A stretch of 64,000 bases of DNA. Origin: Mucilaginibacter pineti. Its GTDB lineage: Bacteria; Bacteroidota; Bacteroidia; Sphingobacteriales; Sphingobacteriaceae. Positions 33,201 through 40,123 of this stretch are shown here, piece by piece. The notes beneath the pieces are model-generated. The model made no database searches and was not told the origin of the DNA. It worked only from the letters and a program-made list of their open reading frames with translations. The stretch spans positions 124,001 to 188,000 of the forward strand of contig NZ_FNAI01000011.1 of the NCBI RefSeq assembly GCF_900101875.1. The letters run 5' to 3'. The position numbers and the translations under genes were made by a program. How positions within the stretch are numbered: the first letter of the stretch is position 1; each line of letters begins with the position of its first letter.

Positions 33201-33345
33201 TAACATTCAAAATCTCCGTATTTACGCAAGCGCTCAAAATTTGTTTACGATCACCCGGTACCTCGGAAATGACCCGGAGACACAGACCCTTTACGGCGTT
33301 CCGCCCTTAAAAACGATTTCATGCGGACTGCAATTAACCCTTTAA
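30274..33345 (+). CDS. SusC/RagA-type TonB-dependent outer membrane transporter
   Basis: 1023 residues. Signal peptide to about residue 19, then a carboxypeptidase-D-like regulatory domain (TITGTVRNISNEPLPGVTVTLKG), the plug domain (ALQGRVPGLVVSATSG, IRGQNTI, PLFIIDGVPY, IESIEVLRDADATAIYGSRGGNGVILITTKKG) and a 22-strand barrel to the C-terminal Leu. The plug and SusC hallmark motifs are all present. It imports a polymer or peptide fragment with its SusD partner. The substrate cannot be read; no glycanase or peptidase lies beside it. Confidence 0.97.
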   Translation: MKYLYLLIILLSPVINFAQTITGTVRNISNEPLPGVTVTLKGINQFVITNEKGEFTISVNDVTAILRFTAATVEPLEVTLAGQKNINVTLLTKVNKLDEVQIIAYGTNTQRYNVGSVTKVTADDISKQAVSNPLAALQGRVPGLVVSATSGIPGAAFNVQIRGQNTIKSNLQTIVTPRDNPLFIIDGVPYAPQNGSVNQFPSLASPGIAGVYNNAYGGLSPFNSINPSDIESIEVLRDADATAIYGSRGGNGVILITTKKGKAGKTDFNLNASNGISVVGHTMPMMNTQQYLGMRKEALANGGLTPNLTLYDDGFAPDLLAFDTTRYTDWKKVFLGNTAHNTNVNGSVSGGSTNTQFRISGGYNRDTYIFPGDFADSRASFLMNLHHTSLNQKLTLDFSSNYSYDKNNSAGAPNLLTAYSMEPNYPSLLDGNGNLVWDYKGISLSSYTPNINPFSYLKSRYYIQNKSLNSNLQIGYKLLDGLTFRSSLGYNTFYSQEYYGNPKSAQNPAGNPTASARFGNNNYTTWIAEPQLEYRNTLGKGAYSILIGGTYQRNSNSKTEVDGSGYINDNLIESISGAPTQNASDSYSEYRYAAIFGRINYRWDNKYILNINARRDGSSRFGPNKQFGDFGSVGAGWLFNEESFVNSNLAFLSYGKLRGSYGITGSDAVADYQYLSRWAPTNYTYQGGLGYLPQNLYNPTFSWATTKKLEFGLELGFLQDRILFNSTWYRDRSGNQLITYQLPALTGFNSVVENWDAVVQNTGLELTLQVSVIKSKRFSWTSSFNMTLPKNKVLSFPNLEKSSYSTTYTAGQSINTVYGFKSAGVNATTGVFQFYDTNGQITDSPLPPSSGKFNDYYNIGNLDPKFYGGFQNTFTYNGVQLDVFVEFKKQLGVNYLQQVYYSLPGMEQNLPVALLNRWKAPGDQTNIQKYSVQYGAEYDAGSNFFQSSGVYSDASYIRIKTVSLSYNLPVKLTKKFNIQNLRIYASAQNLFTITRYLGNDPETQTLYGVPPLKTISCGLQLTL

Positions 33346-33354
33346 AAAACGATT

Positions 33355-34722
33355 ATGAAAAAATTGTATATCATACTACTATGTCTTTGCCCTGTATTAG
33401 CCATTAGCTCATCCTGTAAAAAGTTCGTTCAAATAGATGCCCCAAAAAATCAAATAATCTCTGATAAGGTATTTGCAGACAGCACAGATGTAAATGCGGC
33501 TGTTTTAGGTATATATATTAATATGATGCAAGCTTTTGGATTAAGTTTTAGTTCCGGCGGCGTAACTACTTATCCGGCTTTGTCTTCTGATGAAATCTAT
33601 CAGTCAACTACAGATATCAACAGTCAGTTTTACGCCAATAACATCTCAAATACTAATGACACCAATACGGCATTGTGGACATTAGCTTACAATTTTATAT
33701 ATGGTACAAATGCATGCATAGAAGGCATAGAGGCAGGAACTGCCATGTCATCGTCTCAAAAGAATATTCTGTGTGCAGAGGCTAAATGTATCCGTGCTTT
33801 CTTATATTTCAACCTAGTCAACTTGTACGGGCCTGTTCCGCTTGCAATAACGACAGATTACAATATAAACAGGTTATTAAGCAGATCTTCAGCAGACCTT
33901 GTCTATTCTCAGATCATAGCTGATCTAAAGTTTGCTCAAGCAAATTTGCTAAGTAGTTCAACGATAAGTGAAAGAGCAAATTACTATGCCGCAACTGCGT
34001 TGCTGGCTAAGGTCTATTTATATCGGGGAGAATATGCGCTGGCCAAAATTGAATCAGACAAGATTATTAACTCTGGCCAGTTTCAATTGATGGCAGACCT
34101 TAACAGTGTCTTTTTGGCAACAAGTAAAGAAACGATCTGGAGGTTTATTCCGGTGTTTCCCGGCAGGGAAACATGGGAAGCGTATTTTTTTGTGCCGTCT
34201 TCTACGACAACCACACCCAAATACATCCTGACAAACAAATTGTTCAGCTCTTTTGAAACTAATGACTTAAGAAAAAGCAAGTGGGTTAATATTAATATCG
34301 TGTCAGGGCAGTCCTATCCCTATCCGTATAAATATAAGAGAACGTCAGCTACATCACCACGTACTGAAAGTTATGTGATTTTACGTTTTGCTGAACAATA
34401 TTTAATCCGGGCTGAAGCCGAAGCAAACCTGGATAATCTTATTGGGGCCATCACTGATCTGAACATGATCAGGAATAGGGCTGGATTGCCCAACACAACC
34501 GCTTCAGATAAAACGACCATCTTATTGGCTATAGAAAATGAAAGACAGGCGGAACTATTCTGTGAAGGGGGAAACCGGTGGTTTGATCTAAAAAGAACCA
34601 ATCGGGCTAATAAGATCTTATCATCGGAAAAGGCTAACTGGAAGCCGAGTGCTGCATTATATCCTATACCGCAAACGGAAATAAATGCCGATCCAAATTT
34701 GACGCAGAACATCGGTTATTAA
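33355..34722 (+). CDS. SusD/RagB-type outer membrane lipoprotein
   Basis: 455 residues. Lipobox SSC at residues 19 to 21 gives a surface lipoprotein. The TPR-like SusD fold is indicated by ECIRAFLYFNLVNLYGPVPLAITTDYN-like segments (here CIRAFLYFNLVNLYGPVPLA), ALLAKVYLYRGEYALAKIESDKII, and the C-terminal EAEANLDNLIGAITDLNMIRNRAGLPN, ENERQAELFCEGGNRWFDLKR and YPIPQTEI endings typical of RagB. It lids the SusC barrel and binds the nutrient. Ends with a terminator at 34733. Confidence 0.96.
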   Translation: MKKLYIILLCLCPVLAISSSCKKFVQIDAPKNQIISDKVFADSTDVNAAVLGIYINMMQAFGLSFSSGGVTTYPALSSDEIYQSTTDINSQFYANNISNTNDTNTALWTLAYNFIYGTNACIEGIEAGTAMSSSQKNILCAEAKCIRAFLYFNLVNLYGPVPLAITTDYNINRLLSRSSADLVYSQIIADLKFAQANLLSSSTISERANYYAATALLAKVYLYRGEYALAKIESDKIINSGQFQLMADLNSVFLATSKETIWRFIPVFPGRETWEAYFFVPSSTTTTPKYILTNKLFSSFETNDLRKSKWVNINIVSGQSYPYPYKYKRTSATSPRTESYVILRFAEQYLIRAEAEANLDNLIGAITDLNMIRNRAGLPNTTASDKTTILLAIENERQAELFCEGGNRWFDLKRTNRANKILSSEKANWKPSAALYPIPQTEINADPNLTQNIGY

Positions 34723-34732
34723 TATAATTGAA

Positions 34733-34764
34733 AAAAGGAAGCTTCTGTGTTAGAAGCCTCCTTT
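34733..34764. terminator. Bidirectional terminator after SusC/SusD operon
   Basis: Stem AAGGAAGCTTCT (34735..34746) with AGAAGCCTCCTT (34752..34763), one mismatch and a five-base loop, A-rich before and T-rich after, between the convergent susD and DUF6520-like genes. Confidence 0.65.
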
Positions 34765-34781
34765 CCAGTTGCGCCTGCAGA

Positions 34782-35144
34782 TTAATTTTTTGTATAGGCA
34801 ACAACTTGCGGTGTTTGCGACCCAATCAAATGGTTAGAAGCATTTACTTGGGTTGAATCAAAGCCAGAAACACATTGATATGTTGATCCACTACAACCTG
34901 TACCAGTTGGAGCGGTGGTTCCTGTGCTGATATAGGCGGCATTTGCGGAGGCCACCGATTGTGCGGGCGTACGGTTCCCGCTAATTTGAAACCACCTATA
35001 ATTAGTAGTTGGCTTCTTATTTATCACTTTTAATATGGGATGTTTTATTGCATCTGTGAATGCAAATGCTGCACCGGCTATCAATAAAACTGTAAATAAG
35101 GCTACTATAGCCTTTAATTTATTTTTGAACAATCTAACGTTCAT
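34782..35144 (-). CDS. Small exported protein, DUF6520-like
   Basis: 120 residues with a signal peptide (LKAIVALFTVLLIAGAAFA). The mature part is short, Ser/Thr/Asn-rich, with YRWFQISG near its start and a Cys pair (GCSGSTYQCVSG) likely to form a disulfide. This fits the DUF6520 family, small exported proteins common in Sphingobacteria beside SusC/TlpA units. It is convergent with the SusC/SusD operon. A role as ligand or peptide precursor is speculative. Confidence in the family is moderate. Confidence 0.65.
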   Translation of the reverse strand: MNVRLFKNKLKAIVALFTVLLIAGAAFAFTDAIKHPILKVINKKPTTNYRWFQISGNRTPAQSVASANAAYISTGTTAPTGTGCSGSTYQCVSGFDSTQVNASNHLIGSQTPQVVAYTKN

Positions 35145-35265
35145 AGCATGGTCTTTTTTTGCTAAAAAAGATTACCTTAAAAAATGTCGAAAGTTTATAT
35201 TTTTATATTGCGTTTTGCCTTTTAGGCAGACCTCACCGTAATTTTTTACACCCTTGATGTAATGG

Positions 35266-35532
35266 TTACCTGATCCCGAATAGCCCGGCACGGCTATTCG
35301 GGTTTTTCGTGAATAGGGCTTCTTTACGGTCGTGAACACTGGTGTGGGTAATTCTCTTTCGGACGTAAGCTTGATTAAAAAGAGGCCGGATGTTGATGGT
35401 ATAAAACCACAGATATGCTGCCATGTACCTCTGGATAAAACGGATGCAAAGCGCTGCCATAGCGGCCAACATGACCTTTGAGTTATAATCCTCTGCCATG
35501 TCCCTGATTGTTGCTGCATCAAACGTTTTCAT
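35266..35532 (-). CDS. Hypothetical protein, 88 residues
   Basis: ATG 35532 opens TFDAATIRDMAEDYNSKVML followed by a helical, aromatic region (FIQRYMAAYLWFYTI). The last codons run through a terminator-like hairpin at 35275, which is unusual for a coding end, so the true extent is uncertain. No family recognised. A second minus-strand frame covers the same bases but has poorer composition. Confidence 0.4.
   Translation of the reverse strand: MKTFDAATIRDMAEDYNSKVMLAAMAALCIRFIQRYMAAYLWFYTINIRPLFNQAYVRKRITHTSVHDRKEALFTKNPNSRAGLFGIR
35275..35307 (+). terminator. Terminator-like hairpin
   Basis: Perfect 11-bp stem CCCGAATAGCC (35275..35285) with GGCTATTCGGG (35292..35302), then TTTTT on the + strand. 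No + strand gene ends here, so the transcript it would stop is unknown. Confidence 0.6.
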
Positions 35533-35929
35533 CCTCTACATTTTTTCTTGTTAATCAACTTAACACCAGCGGCGCAGCCTTGGCGTCACCTGTCCTGGGT
35601 TTGTGCGCTTTATCGCTGTACCCGCGTTCCATGCATCAGCATCCGGTGCCATCTTAACAGTACCGGCCGGATATCCCTCTGATAGTTTTTACTTTAGGGG
35701 CTGCTATCATGTTGCTGATACTTTACCGCCAGGAAATGGCGGCTCGGCTCCCGGTACTCTCCTTACGTATCTTTGCAACGGTATTGATCGTTGCGTTTAG
35801 TAAATCTCGGTATCTGTTTTCCCTTAAAGCATAAAAAAACAGAGATAATAAGGATGGGAAACCACTAAAAAGGGTAAGTTTTTTTATGCCTGTTTTTGAG
35901 AAAAGGAGAGAATGGGCATAAAACAAGCC
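35533..35929. other. Gap with no supported gene
   Basis: 397 bp between a small doubtful gene and the AraC regulator. No intact frame with convincing composition, no repeat or hairpin that I can support. Confidence 0.3.
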
Positions 35930-36886
35930 TTAAAGACTATCAGATGGCGGGTATCCGAAAAATTTCTTGAACTGTATGCGAAAACTTTGCACATCCTTAT
36001 ATCCCACTAACATATATACTTCATTGGTGGATAGCTGGCCCGCTGCAAACAATTGTTTTGCCTTCTGTAAACGCAGATTGATCAGGAATGCATGTGGTGT
36101 GGTGCCAAATTCTTCTTTGAAGTTTTCGATCAGTGTTTTCTCCGTGATATGAAAAGTCCGGATCAGTGTTTGGTTGCTGAGTTCGGAGTCTGTATAGTTT
36201 TTTTCCAGAAAGTTTTTAATGCGGTAGGCCGGTTGTTCCAATTTGATCGAAACCATCTCGTCGTATTGGGCCAGTAACTGTTTGAAGAACCGGAGCAGCT
36301 TTGCTTCAATATCAGCTGCCTTATGATCATTCAGCTCGTATAACTGGAGCAATGTCCGGTAGATCGGTCCTGCTATCGGGCATCGGGGCATATGTCCATA
36401 TAAAGAATTGCCATTATCGAGGTCAAAAACAAATGCCTTTAGTTGGGGATATTGGCCGATATCTTTTTTCAGCCACTCCATTCTTGGAGCGATGTAAAAG
36501 ATACGGTGAATGCCCGGCTGTAGCTGGCCAATATACTCGCCTGGCTTGTTGAATGTGGCATAGCATGTGCCCTTGTCTGCTTCGGTAATGAGCGTACCAT
36601 CGGGAGTGGAAAAACGAATGTACCCCTCCAGCATGAAAAAAAGAAACAGGGCTGATTCCTCCACCTGGTAACTCAGGGATAACTCCTTGTCCAGTTTAAA
36701 TTCATACAATTCAATATAAAACAGGTAATGGCTATGATACTGGCGAAGTAATGTACCCCCTTCCAGTCGGATCAACTCGGCCTCGGTATAGTTTACCGGG
36801 TAACGACTGTACCCTGGCGGTTTTTGACGAATGGGGCTCCGGGAAATAACCGGAGAAGAAAAATATAAGATGATAGGGTTTTTCAT
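35930..36886 (-). CDS. AraC family transcriptional regulator
   Basis: 318 residues. The N-terminal 200 residues form a sensing region with a cupin-like pattern (ALFLFFMLEGYIRFSTPDGTLI, GTCYATFNKPGEYIGQL). The C-terminal double helix-turn-helix is clear: ELSNQTLIRTFHITEKTLIENFKEEFGTTPHAFLINLRLQKAKQLF and STNEVYMLVGYKDVQSFRIQFKKFFGYPPS. It lies next to the SusC/SusD block on the opposite strand and may respond to its nutrient or to a small signal; that is inference. Confidence 0.92.
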   Translation of the reverse strand: MKNPIILYFSSPVISRSPIRQKPPGYSRYPVNYTEAELIRLEGGTLLRQYHSHYLFYIELYEFKLDKELSLSYQVEESALFLFFMLEGYIRFSTPDGTLITEADKGTCYATFNKPGEYIGQLQPGIHRIFYIAPRMEWLKKDIGQYPQLKAFVFDLDNGNSLYGHMPRCPIAGPIYRTLLQLYELNDHKAADIEAKLLRFFKQLLAQYDEMVSIKLEQPAYRIKNFLEKNYTDSELSNQTLIRTFHITEKTLIENFKEEFGTTPHAFLINLRLQKAKQLFAAGQLSTNEVYMLVGYKDVQSFRIQFKKFFGYPPSDSL

Positions 36887-38043
36887 AGGCTTGCTAAAAA
36901 TCTGGCTGCCTCCTATCTGTATCAGGAGTCTGCCTTAGGTGTGTTTAACCATAAATAATTTAATATTCCAATAGCTTATTTAATTAAGCTGCTTAATCTC
37001 GGCGTTATTTATATTCAAAAGTGTGACATGCGTAAATATTTTTTTTCGGGTTGAATAAATGCATTTTTTTTATGCGAAAACAGTGGTAAAAGGGTGGTGA
37101 CTTTTGGGGCGAAAAAGGGAGCAAACACCCTATAATTTGCCTGATTATCACTTCAACGCCAACAATTATTGCATAAATCGGCTCTTTTGGGGTTCTTCGC
37201 GATGAAAAAAAGTAAAAAATAGTTACTACCCTTTACCCCTGTAAAAAATTTCTTCTCTCTATGACAGCAGTTTCATCAGAAGCGAACCATTTATTCTGAT
37301 ATGTATCGGTAGAATCTTCCGGCGAAGTATCCTTTTAATTTTCTCCTATTTATCTGTTTCCTTATTTCAGATGATCGTGCACTTATCTTATCTACCCTTT
37401 TCTTTGCAATTTTTAGCTAAAGCGTTAACACCGTATTTTATCAGATTAAAGTTATGCTCCTCAAAATCTTTTATCAATCGATTACATTACAAAATGAGTT
37501 GATCTACATTACAAAAAAGGGCGTTCTACCTTAATAAATGGATTAATATACATCACAAATGAAGTTGCTTTACCTACCCTTTTTTCGCAATTTTTAGCTA
37601 AAACGTGAGTTTTATCCCATCTGGTTAAAGTTATAGTATGGATGTTCTTTTGTCACTAAACAAAGGTTCAGAACGTATTTAACAAAGGATAAAATCGACA
37701 TTACCGATTGTTAATTGATCAATTAACAATTGGGTTGACTTATTACTTTTCTTATTCGCCGAATATTTTGCACTTTTTATCATCCCATTATTGGCTATCT
37801 GAATATTGTGTGTTGACAGAAACCCTGCTGAAAAATCGCTCTCCTAATACCCATAGTATTCAGGACACATTAATACAAAAACACTTTCCGTTTACACCAT
37901 AAATTTCAACGATCCGTTCGGGATATGCTAAACGTTTATCGAATAATTTAAAACTTTAACTTATAGGATTTGTCACGGAAAAGTGTGTAGCGATGCTGAT
38001 TCATCAGGCCCCGTTATTTGAAAATCTGAATGGTAAAAGAGTG
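36887..38043. other. 1.15-kb AT-rich gene-poor region with direct repeats
   Basis: No trusted gene; short frames have poor composition. It holds two copies of a 60-odd-base direct repeat (37391 and 37573) and several ACATTACAAA-type boxes between them. It ends in a strong terminator at 38044 although no gene precedes it, so it may produce an untranslated RNA. GC is visibly lower than in the stress blocks. Confidence 0.45.
37391..37642 (+). repeat. Diverged direct repeat, two copies 182 bp apart
   Basis: Copy 1 (37392..37455) and copy 2 (37574..37635) share CTACCCTTTT, GCAATTTTTAGCTAAA, TTTTATC and GGTTAAAGTTAT (GATTAAAGTTAT in copy 1). Between them ACATTACAAAATGA, ACATTACAAAAA and ACATCACAAATGA form a second repeated box, each followed by TTG or TAC. 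Possibly binding sites or remnants of an old duplication. Confidence 0.6.
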
Positions 38044-38085
38044 TCCAATACTGGTACTCTCAGTACCAGTATTGGATTTTTTTTA
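38044..38085 (+). terminator. Strong Rho-independent terminator with no gene before it
   Basis: Perfect 15-bp stem TCCAATACTGGTACT (38044..38058) with its complement at 38062..38076, a 3-base loop and eight or nine T. It insulates the hip promoter from upstream transcription and implies a transcript from the region before 38 kb. Confidence 0.85.
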
Positions 38086-38099
38086 AACTGACCGCTAAT

Positions 38100-38233
38100 C
38101 CCGATAGGGTATAAAACAAGCATAATTTTACTATATAGTCCCGATAGGGTATAATTAGGATGTTAATAGAAGATACAATCCCGATAGGGTATAGTTAATG
38201 AACTTTATTTATATTTGTACCCGAAAGGGTATA
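38100..38233 (+). promoter_or_regulatory. Four HipB-type operators with 40-bp period
   Basis: CCCGATAGGGTATA starts at 38100, 38140 and 38180, and CCCGAAAGGGTATA at 38220: exact 40-bp spacing, about four helical turns. TATATTTG at 38209..38216 is a likely -7 box lying between operators 3 and 4. The array precedes hipB, whose protein is the expected ligand. Confidence 0.8.
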
Positions 38234-38236
38234 AAT

Positions 38237-38440
38237 ATGTTGTCAGAGTATTTGAAGAAAAAAAGGAAATCACTAAATCTCACACAGGAAGACTTGGCAT
38301 CTAAAGCGGGAGTCGGACTTAGGGTCGTTCGTGAGATGGAACAGGGAAAACCAACATTGCGGATGGATAAAGTGAATCAGGTGTTGATGTTATTTGGCGC
38401 AGAACTCGGAGTGGTATTAAAAGTAAAAAATGATGAGTAG
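38237..38440 (+). CDS. hipB: HipB-like antitoxin/repressor
   Basis: I start at ATG 38237, just after the fourth operator, giving 67 residues; an ATG at 38198 would translate through operators and the promoter. LSEYLKKKRKSLNLTQEDLASKAGVGLRVVREMEQGKPTLRMDKVNQVLMLFGAELGVVL is a compact Xre/HipB helix-turn-helix protein. It binds the four upstream operators and represses the operon; in HipBST systems it is not the main antitoxin. It overlaps the next gene by 11 bases. Confidence 0.9.
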   Translation: MLSEYLKKKRKSLNLTQEDLASKAGVGLRVVREMEQGKPTLRMDKVNQVLMLFGAELGVVLKVKNDE

Positions 38441-38756
38441 GAAAGGTTTGGTGTATTTTCAGGACACGCTGGCTGGTGTACTAGCGGAAACTGATGATGG
38501 TTACGAATTTACTTACCAGGCGAATTACTTAGAGAATAAGAACGCAAAGCCGGTAAGCTTAACGCTGCCATTGTCAACCCAGAAATATGAAAGTAAAGTA
38601 TTGTTTGCTTTTTTCGATGGCTTGATACCTGAAGGTTGGTTGCTGGATCTGGCAACAACACACTGGAAGGTCAAAAGCAATGACCGGTTTGAATTATTAC
38701 TATTAACATGCAGGGATGCAATCGGAGCTGTAACGGTTATTCCCGAAATAGATTAA
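38430..38756 (+). CDS. HipS-like antitoxin (HipA N-terminal subdomain as separate protein)
   Basis: 108 residues that correspond to the N-terminal subdomain of HipA (couple_hipA): VYFQDTLAGVLAETDDGYEFTYQANYLENKNAKPVSLTLPLSTQKYES, then FAFFDGLIPEGWLLDLA and LLLTCRDAIGAVTVIPEID. In tripartite HipBST systems this piece is an independent protein that neutralises the HipT kinase. Three bases separate it from hipT. The split is real here: stop at 38754..38756 and a new ATG at 38760. Confidence 0.88.
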   Translation: MMSRKGLVYFQDTLAGVLAETDDGYEFTYQANYLENKNAKPVSLTLPLSTQKYESKVLFAFFDGLIPEGWLLDLATTHWKVKSNDRFELLLLTCRDAIGAVTVIPEID

Positions 38757-38759
38757 GCT

Positions 38760-39683
38760 ATGGCAAATTGTTGGTTTTGTTATCAGGATGCAGGTATATC
38801 GTCTTATCATGAAAAATGTTCAAAGCGATTTTTCGGTACGGCTAAAGTACCTGAGCTGGAATTGAATAATAAACTTTTGAAAACGTTGGGCGAACAGACC
38901 ATCAACGAAAGGATCGCTGTGACCGGAGTTCAGCCCAAGCTTTCTGTTACCCTGAAAAAGACGAAGGAGCACAACCGTCTGACTATAGTAGGACTTTGGG
39001 GAGAATACATACTTAAACCGCAGCATCCTGGTTTTCCGGAAATGCCGCAATCAGAAGATCTGACTATGCATTTGGCAAGCCTGTTTAAAATGCCAACTTG
39101 TGATCATACTTTAATGGAGGCGTCAGACGGCAGTTTGGTTTATCTGGGCAAGCGATTTGACCGGGTAAAAGGCCATAAAGTTCACATGGAAGATTTCTGC
39201 CAGCTTTCTGAATTTTTAACGGAAAATAAATACAAGGGCTCTTACGAAAAGATCGGGAAGCTTATCCTGAAATACTGTACTCAAACTGGTTTTGATGCGC
39301 TGACTTATTTTGAACTGGTGTTATTTTCTTTTTTGACAGGCAACAATGATATGCACCTGAAGAACTTTTCTGTGCTGTACGGGGACGAAGGAGTAAGCCT
39401 AAGCCCTGCCTATGACCTTTTAAATGTAAATCTTGTTAATCCACAGGACGATGAAGAATTGGCCCTGACAATAAACGGCAAAAAGAAGAGAATTGGATTA
39501 TCTGATTTTGATGTGTTGGCAAGAAGTATGAATATACCTGAAACCGCCGTTCGGAATACCTATAACAAATTTTCCTCCGGTAATAAGGAGGTTGGTAAGA
39601 TGATTGAAGCATCATTCCTGAGCCCCGAAAAAAAGGCACTATACCTGGAAATTTGGAATAAAAAGCAACGGTTGTTTAATTGA
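38760..39683 (+). CDS. HipT-like serine/threonine kinase toxin
   Basis: 307 residues. An N-terminal CxxC..HxxC cluster (Cys4, Cys7, His17, Cys20) looks like a zinc knuckle. The gly-rich loop reads RIAVTGVQPKLS, so the autophosphorylated Ser-Ile-Ser of known HipT proteins is Ala53-Val54-Thr55 here. Catalytic residues are Asp197 and Asn202 (GNNDMHLKNFSV) and metal-binding Asp219 (YDLLN). HipA/HipT kinases phosphorylate aminoacyl-tRNA synthetases and stop translation. Complete length. Target unknown. Confidence 0.9.
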   Translation: MANCWFCYQDAGISSYHEKCSKRFFGTAKVPELELNNKLLKTLGEQTINERIAVTGVQPKLSVTLKKTKEHNRLTIVGLWGEYILKPQHPGFPEMPQSEDLTMHLASLFKMPTCDHTLMEASDGSLVYLGKRFDRVKGHKVHMEDFCQLSEFLTENKYKGSYEKIGKLILKYCTQTGFDALTYFELVLFSFLTGNNDMHLKNFSVLYGDEGVSLSPAYDLLNVNLVNPQDDEELALTINGKKKRIGLSDFDVLARSMNIPETAVRNTYNKFSSGNKEVGKMIEASFLSPEKKALYLEIWNKKQRLFN

Positions 39684-39768
39684 CAAGCCACAATTATACA
39701 TTGTGGATTTTCCTCCTGGTGAGAAAAAATAAAATCCTTATTCACCGCAGTCGCGAAGATAGCCCACG

Positions 39769-39849
39769 CCGGAATCAAAAGTCAAGGGTACACAAGCGGG
39801 CCGTTGTGTCCGCTTCCAGCGGTTGGCCCGCCCTTGACATTTGATCCGG
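39769..39849 (+). repeat. Large hairpin repeat, copy 1
   Basis: Nested stems: CCGGAATCAAA with TTTGATCCGG (one bulged A), GTCAAGGG (39781..39788) with CCCTTGAC (39831..39838), and GCGGGCC (39796..39802) with GGCCCGC (39825..39831). The segment just before it, TTCACCGCAGTCGCGAA (39741 onward), recurs in degenerate form at 41616. The type of repeat seen at ends of Bacteroidota elements; the name is not known to me. Confidence 0.6.
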
Positions 39850-39917
39850 CTAAGCGCTTTTGTTGCTTAAGCGTTGAATAAGGCTCGGTTGTTCAAAAGC
39901 TTTCCTATTTCTTGTAA

Positions 39918-40097
39918 TTACATTAAAAAGTGCATTAAATTACACTTTTTAATGTAAAGCTTATACTTCGCAAAGAAGCCCAGCAAAAAGTGCAGTATAT
40001 TGCTCTTTTATCACGTAGATTATCTACAGAAGTCCTTTTTTTCATGTATATTGCAAATTAAAGTTATGTAAATTGAAAGTTTTCGCCATGTAAATTG
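39918..40097 (+). promoter_or_regulatory. Inverted repeat and three 22-bp iterons before ATPase gene
   Basis: TTACATTAAAAAGTG (39918..39932) and its exact complement CACTTTTTAATGTAA (39943..39957) form a 15-bp inverted repeat. Then ATGTATATTG, ATGTAAATTG and ATGTAAATTG start at 40044, 40066 and 40088, exactly 22 bp apart. The array ends 27 bases before the ATPase start. Confidence 0.7.
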
Positions 40098-40123
40098 TAA
40101 ATTTGTCTGTTATTTTATAAGAG

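Noticed and set aside
35172..35522. 116-residue minus-strand frame overlapping 35266..35532
   Set aside because: Alternative frame of the same bases with Trp- and Ser-rich, unstructured composition. The 88-residue frame is preferred, though also uncertain.
37708..37902. 64-residue frame before the hip locus
   Set aside because: Low-complexity AT-driven composition, no coupling and no homologous look; lies in the repeat region.
38100..38233. Four regular repeats with unique 26-bp spacers look like a mini CRISPR array
   Set aside because: Repeats are only 14 bp, lie directly before hipB, include its promoter, and there are no cas genes. They are HipB operators.
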